A stretch of 64,000 bases of DNA, taken from the NCBI GenBank assembly GCA_964019155.1, contig OZ025240.1:93963198-94027197 (forward strand), in the 5' to 3' direction. Numbering within the stretch: position 1 is the first letter of the stretch; each line of letters opens with the position of its first letter. Under the pieces are notes generated by a model. The model did not search any database. It worked only from the letters and a program-made list of their open reading frames with translations, and was not told where the DNA came from. The position numbers were made by a program, and so were the translations under genes. This stretch comes from Osedax fenrisi. Taxonomy: Eukaryota > Annelida > Polychaeta > Sabellida > Siboglinidae. Below, piece after piece: positions 57,336 through 64,000 of the stretch.

Positions 57336-57939
57336 TATATTTATATTTGTATTATTTCACGCGTGTACAAATATATATACACTTACGAGTATGATAAAAT
57401 ATGTTAATGGTAATATTAAGGGCATATATTTTATTATTAATGTGAATAATATAGATTAAGTTATATTAGATACTAGGATAAGAGTTAACTAGCTATAAGT
57501 AGGTACACATTTTGTTTGTTTTACTGAACGTATTCATCCTGAAACATAATTATGCGATCCAGTTAAATACTTAACGGGATTAATAAGGGAATTAATCGGA
57601 ATGAATACGTAAACTAAAACAAACAACATTACAGTATTATAGCGAGATACTTTTTAATAATAGAAAGACCATTTATTATTGGTCATTATATAGATTAATA
57701 ATTTAATTATAAATAAAGCATTTTATTTATAAATAGCCCCTAAAGGGATATCTGTTATCAATATATAATAATTAGAATATATCTTTACTATCGATAAAAT
57801 TATATAATTACAAATATTTTAATAATAATTTATCTTAATGGATTTAAAATATAAAATAGATTATAAAATTTAACATATTAATGTATAATATAGAGTAATT
57901 ATCACACCCCTGTTTAATTAGTTAGTTGTATATTTGAAT

Positions 57940-57973
<34 letters not shown>

Positions 57974-58165
57974 TAAATTAAAACTATATAGTAAATTTAA
58001 TAAATAATTATATAACATTATTAAATATTAAACATATTATTTCAGAATCAAAATAGATACAGAGTTACTAATAGAATGTTTTAATTTGAATAAATATTAC
58101 ATTTTATTTTATATTTAGTTTATATGGACATTTATTTGATTATGGATACATATAAATTTGTATAC

Positions 58166-58232
<67 letters not shown>

Positions 58233-58455
58233 ATATATTTAATTTTAATAAATAATTAGTTTATTGTGTTAGACTATAGATTGTATAGGGGTATGCAAAT
58301 TATTTATTAATTTTATAATTATAGATATTAATATATCTATTATATTAATCGATATTATAGATATGGTTATTCACATATTAACACTATATAAATACATAAT
58401 ATATAAATAATAATTAGCAAAATATACAAATAATAATTATTATTCAATTTGTTAG
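57336..58455. other. AT-rich stretch with one foldback repeat
   Basis: 57514-57537 (GTTTGTTTTACTGAACGTAT...) and 57601-57624 are inverted copies with a few mismatches, enclosing about 63 bases; this looks like a small foldback or MITE remnant. (TA)n runs lie near 57945 and 58165-58230. An acceptor-like TTATTTCAG at 58035-58043 leads into an open segment without a family motif. Confidence 0.4.
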
Positions 58456-58535
58456 GCTCTACATTCTTAAACAAAGATGAAAATGATAATGCAATCAATT
58501 TAAATATTTTATTCTTAATAATAATATACCAATAG
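58456..58535 (+). CDS. Possible D/E-type exon of an Ly6-like gene, cysteines lost
   Basis: After ATTTGTTAG, a two-base start leads into S-T-F-L-N-K-D-E-N-D-N-A-I-N-L-N-I-L-F-L and on to TAG at 58533-58535. N-A-I-x-[IL]-N-I matches the C-N-A-I-S-I-N-I of the D exon at 17371, with the cysteine before Asn replaced by Asp, as in exon D of gene 2. The hydrophobic end is suitable for a GPI signal. There is no donor, so it would be a final exon. Moderate to low support. Confidence 0.35.
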
Positions 58536-58910
58536 ACGTTATACAGGATATATAGAGGTCAAACTTAATACTAACGTAATCTAGATGTTAATAGATATAC
58601 AAATATCTAATAATTGTTAACATACCTTGATATTGTAATAATTCTATTAATTTCAGTAAAAACTAGGTTATTAATTACTTTACATACATAATAATTGCAT
58701 AATTATATGGATGGTAAATTAAGTTTATTTCACTCAGTATATGTGTGGGCTCCCCTAGTAAAATAGCAAAGTAATAAAATAAGAATGTTATTAATAAATA
58801 AAATCAGATAAACATATTAAAATAAAAATATTATCAACATAAATAAAAGACGGGTCTGCAAATATTTAATAAATAAACAAATATCATAGTATAATTGTAT
58901 ATAAGATAAG

Positions 58911-58987
58911 TGGGGCTTGTGATAGATATTACATGTGTATTGGCAATATATATATATGATGGAACATTTAAAAAATCCACAATGAAG
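58911..58987 (+). CDS. Possible Ly6-like exon B
   Basis: This 77-base segment lies between ATAAGATAAG and ATGAAG|GTATAT. Like the firm B exons it has two bases at the start, none at the end and a length between 74 and 80. It reads G-L-V-I-D-I-T-C-V-L-A-I-Y-I-Y-D-G-T-F-K-K, so the C-x3-[C]-Y pattern is present with Ile for the second cysteine. It is GC-richer than its surroundings. A hAT-like element begins 88 bases downstream, and no C or D exon follows in the window. Confidence 0.4.
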
Positions 58988-59042
58988 GTATATATAATGG
59001 CTGCGGAATATAAAATCTAATAACGTTAGTAAAGTTATACAG

Positions 59043-59077
<35 letters not shown>

Positions 59078-59103
59078 TGCTGTAAAATTTCAAATACTTG
59101 GTT

Positions 59104-59226
59104 GTTCTCGAGAACTTCAAATCTTAAATTGTTGTTCTCGAGAACTTCAAATCTATAAAAAAATATCAAGTTCTCGAGAACTTCAAATCTCTCATATTTT
59201 GGTATGTTCTCGAGAACTTCAAATCT
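59104..59226. repeat. Four subterminal repeats with GTTCTCGAGAAC palindrome
   Basis: GTTCTCGAGAACTTCAAATC occurs at 59104, 59134, 59170 and 59206, each followed by T (spacings 30, 36 and 36). The first 12 bases are a perfect palindrome. Repeated subterminal motifs are typical transposase-binding sites in hAT elements; that role is inferred. Confidence 0.85.
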
Positions 59227-59809
59227 TTTAATAATATTTTAAAATAAGTTAACAAAGACAAAAATGAGATATTAATTAATTAATTATTACTAATAATAAT
59301 TATAAATTTATTAATAAATAATTATTATTAATTAAATTAATTATTAATTATAATAATTAATAAATAATTATAATAAATAATAAATAATTATAATAATTAA
59401 TAAATAATTATAATAATTAATAAATAATATAATAATTAATAAATAATTATAATAATTAATAAATAATTATAATAATTAATAAATAATTATAATAATTAAT
59501 AAATTATTATAATAATTAATAAATAATTATAATAATTAATAATAATATTAATTAATTTAAAAATAATTATTAATTAATAAATTATAATTATAAAATAATA
59601 TATAATTAATTATATTAATTAATAATAATAATTGATATATAATGATTAATTAATAAAGTATAATTGAATAATTAACAATAAATAATTAATTACTTGAATT
59701 ATTGAATACGGTACTATTCTAATAATCATATATATCAGTATATAGTAGTTAGTAAAGGTGTAAGAGGAATCCTATATACTATATACACCATATATGGCAT
59801 ATATGCTAT

Positions 59810-59863
<54 letters not shown>

Positions 59864-59873
59864 TGGGGGACTT

Positions 59874-60160
59874 TTAACTGCCTGTGTGGCTCAGTTGGCT
59901 AAGGTGTCAGACACACAATCAGTAGGACGCGGATTCGAGTCTCGTTCGGGACATTACAATAGATATTAAATAATATGTAGAAGTGGTCTTATATAATTGT
60001 GTATACATACATTATCGACTCTCGTTAAAACCATGGATGCCTTAACATGAGAGCGGCTTCGAAGGGACATTAGAGCCATATAAGGTTATAAGTGAACACT
60101 TCATCTAAGTTCCTGGATGGGATGAAAGGACTCCACCAAATAAAAATAACAATAACAATA
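59874..60160 (+). mobile_element. tRNA-derived SINE, full-length copy
   Basis: The head has A box TGGCTCAGTTGG and B box GGATTCGAGTC, then the body GAGAGCGGCTTCGAAGGGA and ACTCCACCAAATAAAAAT, then a short (AACAAT) tail. It is close in sequence to the copy at 501-828. It lies inside the hAT-like element. Confidence 0.88.
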
Positions 60161-60780
60161 TATAGAAGGCTAAATATAAATATTATATTTAGACTATATA
60201 TCTAGTATTATATATATACCATAGTGTCAAATATTTATTAAAAATGTACTTGTAGACAAATATAGTTTTAAACGAATTTATGAATTAACATTTTTATATA
60301 TTACTAAAGAGAATAAATCATTTAAACTTAATATAATGATATTCCTTCAGGAATATGCAGAATATACGTATTAATTTTTAAATATAGTTATTAATGGATA
60401 ATAAATCAAGGAAACCGTGTCCTTGATAACATTATTCTATTTTAAATATATTATCATATAGGTTACATAACTGATGATCGAATTAATAGTATCTATACAT
60501 TTTAATGGATATTTTAAAATAGTTGAAATAACCTTATTACATAATTATGTTAATCTATCGTTACCCGAACAATTACCCGACATGGTACCCGAACCGAAAC
60601 TAAATTAAAAATAAATATTTGAGACCATCAAATCTTTCCAAATACCCGAAAAATAAAGATTTGAACCGAACCGAAAAAAAAAGATTTGAGATTTGATATT
60701 TGAGATTTGAAATTTTACAGCACTAATATATATCACTATCGTATAAGAAAGAAAATAAGTAGCTTAAGCTTATGACTTGA

Positions 60781-60970
60781 CTATTCAATGTGTCGGACTA
60801 GAAGCTGGCAAACAAGTTTAGATACATGGCATTCACGAAGACGATACCGGAGGAGATCCCGGATAGCATACGGAGGACGTCTAGGGCGGTAACGGACATG
60901 ATCTTGAACATATTCATGAAGATATTCATCTAGCCAAGCAGGAAGAAAACTACTGATGATCTTAATTTTC
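60781..60970 (-). CDS. Last exon of an unknown minus-strand gene
   Basis: A 190-base segment of clearly higher GC than all surrounding non-transposon DNA. On the minus strand it follows the acceptor ATAATTTCAG, starts with one base, and stays open for 62 codons to TAG at 60781-60783. It reads ...I-S-S-F-L-P-A-W-L-D-E-Y-L-H-E-Y, then R-Y-R-P-R-R-P-P-Y-A-I-R-D-L-L and C-H-V-S-K-L-V-C-Q-L-L-V. F-L-P-x-W-L-x-E-Y-L-x-E-Y loosely recalls the L-P-x-x-L-x-x-Y-L end of a SOCS box, but I would not assign it. The plus strand has a shorter open frame over the same bases. No upstream exon was found. Confidence 0.45.
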
Positions 60971-61198
60971 CTGAAATTATAAATTGTATATTAATAAATC
61001 AATTATCATGACACTATAATATTTATATGTGTATACTATAGTATACATTTACATGTACATGTAAATATTGGCGTTATTTTTGATGATACTAGGATGCCCT
61101 TAAAGAATATTGTTAAACATTTTTCAAAGTTTTAAAATATATTTTATTTATAATAATTAAGTGGCGGTATACTGGTATATAGTGATACTAAATAAATC

Positions 61199-61251
<53 letters not shown>

Positions 61252-61262
61252 CTAAATAAATC

Positions 61263-61304
<42 letters not shown>

Positions 61305-62922
61305 TAATGCTGTAAAATTTAAAATACTATTAATTAATAATTATTAAAATAATATATAATTAATAATTAATATATATATATATATATATGTATATTAATG
61401 CTGTAAAATTTAAAATACTATTAATTAATAATTATTAAAATAATATATAATTAATAATTAATAATATACAATTAATTGTTATTAATTAATAATACGTATT
61501 GATAAATAATTATTAATTAGTAAATTATAATTGAATAATTATTAGAATAATATATAAATAATAATTAATAATATACAATTAATTATTATTACTTAATAAT
61601 TATAATTGAATAATAGTATACATAGTAAAATATTTATTTGTATATTATATACTTAATATACCATATATGGTTACACGCATATCTGTGTATGTACATCGTA
61701 AACTGTACACATGTTTTTATATGTGAATATAAATGAATAGTAATCAAGCAAGCATTGTATAATTATAATCCCTTGCTGACCTAGATAACTTTGTGCATAG
61801 TAAATTATCTTATGATCATTATTCATGTTTCACTGAGTCATAGTTAAATATAGAATATTCACCTAACTTATAAGTTATAGCGCGTAATAATTATTAATAG
61901 AATAATATAATAGAATAATATATAAATAATAATTACTAATATACAATTAATTATTATTACTAAAAAATTATTCTTGATAAATAATTATTAATATATAATT
62001 AAGGGTTATTAATTAATAATAAGTATTGATAAATAATTATTAATTAGTAAATTATAATTGAATAATTATTAGAATAATATATAAATAATAATTAATAATA
62101 TACAATTAATTATTATTACTTAATAATTATAATTGAATAATAGTATACATAGTATAATATTTATTTGTATATTATATACGTAATATACCATATATGGTTA
62201 CACGCATATCTGTATATGTACGTCGTACACTGTACGTCGTATACTGTACACATGTTTTTATATGTGAATATAAATGCATAGTAATCAAGCAAGCATTGTA
62301 TAATTATAATCCCTTGCTGACCTAGATAACTGTGTGCATAGTAAATTATCTTATGATCATTATTCATGTTTCGTGAGTCGACTATGATCATAGTTAAATA
62401 TAGAATATATACCTAACTTAGCGCGTAATAATTATTATAATAATATATAAATAATAATTACTAATATACAATTGATTATTATTACTAAAAAATTATTATT
62501 GATAAATAATTATTAAGATAATATATAATTAATAATTATTAATATATAATTAAGTGTTATTAATTAATAATAAGTATTGATAAATAATTATTAATTAGTA
62601 AATTATAATTGAATAATTATTAAAATAATATATAATTAATAATTAATAATATACAATTAATTAGTATTACTTAAAAATAATTATTGATAAATAATTATTA
62701 ATTAATAAATTAGAATTGAATAATTATTAAAATAATATATATTTAATAATTATTAATATATAATTAATTGTTAATTAATAATAAGTATTGATATATAATT
62801 ATTAAAATAATATATAATTAATAATAAGTATTGATAAATAATTATTAATTAGTAAATTAGAATTGAATAATTAATAATTATTAAAATACTATATAATATT
62901 AATTAATAATTTTACAGCACTA
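61305..62922. mobile_element. hAT-like non-autonomous element B with 8-bp target duplication
   Basis: The ends are TAATGCTGTAAAATT and the reverse complement of AATTTTACAGCACTA (62908-62922). The flanks are ATGTATAT at 61297-61304 and ATGTATAT at 62923-62930, an exact 8-bp target-site duplication that includes a G and so is not a plain (TA)n artefact. The left end is itself duplicated at 61396, with the same ATGTATAT before it. The interior is made of ATTAATTAATAATTATTA filler with an internal duplication of about 527 bp (61621 versus 62148). No coding capacity. Confidence 0.78.
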
Positions 62923-62930
62923 ATGTATAT

Positions 62931-62944
62931 ACATATATATACAT

Positions 62945-62997
<53 letters not shown>

Positions 62998-63612
62998 AAA
63001 TAGTAATGTATTTATTGTACAATTCTAGGTTAAAGATTGTTATTAATTTGTATTTGCCTAGTTGTAAACCAGTTGTAATTTTATAATAATGCATAATACA
63101 TATTTACACATGTTAAACATAATTTGACACTTTGATATTATATATAATATATAGTATAATATGGTATAATATAGTATAATATTAATATGATTATTTCATA
63201 AATTTCTAAAAAAATGCCTTATGTTAAAATATTATGTTTTAATATATTTTTGTAAATAGTTTTACAAAATTGAGTAAAAATGCCTTATATTAAAATATTA
63301 AGTTTAATTACTAATTATATATACGACTTGAATGCCGATTTATAATATACATGTAGTACTAATGGTATAAGTATATTGTAACAGGATATATTACTACTTA
63401 TTAAATTATTACTGCAGTAAACACATTAATTTTGAATGTATTTAAATTACTACTGGTATATGTATGCAAGGTTATGCATTGTTATACAATTACAACTGAG
63501 CAACAACATATTAATAACAATCTTTAAAACCTAAATTTGTACTATAAATACATTATTATTTTGAATATTTAATATAAATTATTTATTATAATATATAAAT
63601 TATAAAATATAA

Positions 63613-63650
<38 letters not shown>

Positions 63651-64000
63651 TCAAACTATAAAATTAAGTATATTGTATACAAATAAATATTATAAAATTA
63701 CAACTGGATTACAACTGCGTTTTAGTACATCCCATAATATTAATATATAATTATGCATAAAGGACATAGATCTAGAGAGATTTTCTCTAGCTCTATGATA
63801 AAGGATAACACTTAACAATTATATAAGTATATATGTTTATATTTAACAATAAGATTATTATATTACCTTATTAAATCAACTCGTAGTATATATGATATAT
63901 AATCTAAATATTGGTAAGTTGTCTTTAAAGGAAGTAGAATTAAAGGAAGTGTACATATAAGGAAATAAATAAACAATACCGTTAATTTCAATTTTCGCGC
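62931..64000. other. AT-rich stretch to the window end
   Basis: (TA)n runs lie at 62935-62995 and 63615-63648. Two near-identical pieces containing AAAATGCCTTAT occur at 63214 and 63278. An imperfect palindrome (ATAGATCTAGAGAGATTTTC...) lies at 63768-63798. No gene is visible. Confidence 0.45.

Larger units (their letters stand above)
59075..60725. mobile_element. hAT-like non-autonomous element A
   Basis: The ends are TAGTGCTGTAAAATTTCAAA and its reverse complement, a match to the hAT terminal consensus (YARNGNNG) and similar in layout to other hAT ends. The flanks are ATATATAT on both sides, compatible with an 8-bp target duplication but uninformative inside a (TA)n run. The left part has four copies of a palindromic motif, the centre is (TAATTA)-type filler, and the right part has AGATTTGA and ACCCGAA words. 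No transposase. A SINE (59874-60160) is nested inside it, so this element is older than the SINE. Confidence 0.75.

Overview
This is a very AT-rich eukaryotic window, almost certainly from an invertebrate animal. It holds many long (TA)n microsatellites, many non-LTR retrotransposons of animal clades (RTE, L2, and a CR1/Daphne-type group), a tRNA-derived SINE, hAT-like and CACTA-like DNA transposon remnants and a large satellite. There are no bacterial-style genes and no genuine tRNA or rRNA genes. The species cannot be named from sequence alone.

The most interesting content is not a long open frame. Scattered among the repeats, all on the plus strand, are very short exons (60-133 bp) that repeat the same order and the same intron phases. 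Exon A carries C-x2-C...QCE[IL]G, exon B carries C-x3-C-Y, exon C starts [VI]-x-[VI]-x-[RK]-G-C, and exon D carries C-W-x2-C-T-x3-C-N. A hydrophobic last exon E may follow. Together they spell an Ly6/quiver-like three-finger domain split over four exons (A/B phase 1, B/C phase 0, C/D phase 1, D/E phase 1). I find gene 1 (B, C, D at 1335-3430), gene 2 (A-E, 12273-16179), one D exon (17371), gene 3 (A, B, C, D at 26497-34993) and weaker exons near 44309 and 58456-58987. None has a surely identified signal-peptide exon. Their introns have been filled by transposons, which explains how a small gene comes to span 2-9 kb.

Layout. 0.5-7.1 kb: SINE, gene 1, AT-rich DNA. 7.16-11.02 kb: a region bounded by inverted repeats, holding four tandem arrays and an RTE remnant. 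12.3-16.2 kb: gene 2, interrupted by a minus-strand LINE and an L2 fragment. 17.4-21.2 kb: lone D exon and LINE copies. 22.2-23.5 kb: CACTA-like element. 23.9-26.0 kb: minus-strand L2 fragment. 26.5-35.2 kb: gene 3, whose B-C intron carries an intact RTE (27424-30965, 1038-aa protein). 37.0-41.6 kb: near-complete L2 element. 44.3-45.4 kb: membrane-segment exon and L2 fragment. 47.4-50.6 kb: second L2. 51.1-57.3 kb: four-copy higher-order satellite built on a 15-bp minisatellite. 58.4-59.0 kb: further Ly6-like exons. 59.1-62.9 kb: two related hAT-like non-autonomous elements with a GC-richer minus-strand exon between them.

Two L2 elements from different subfamilies both have ORF1 and ORF2 in the same frame, separated only by UGA-CUA, the classic stop-readthrough context. 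Together with the fragmented Ly6-like gene family, this is the main candidate for something undescribed.
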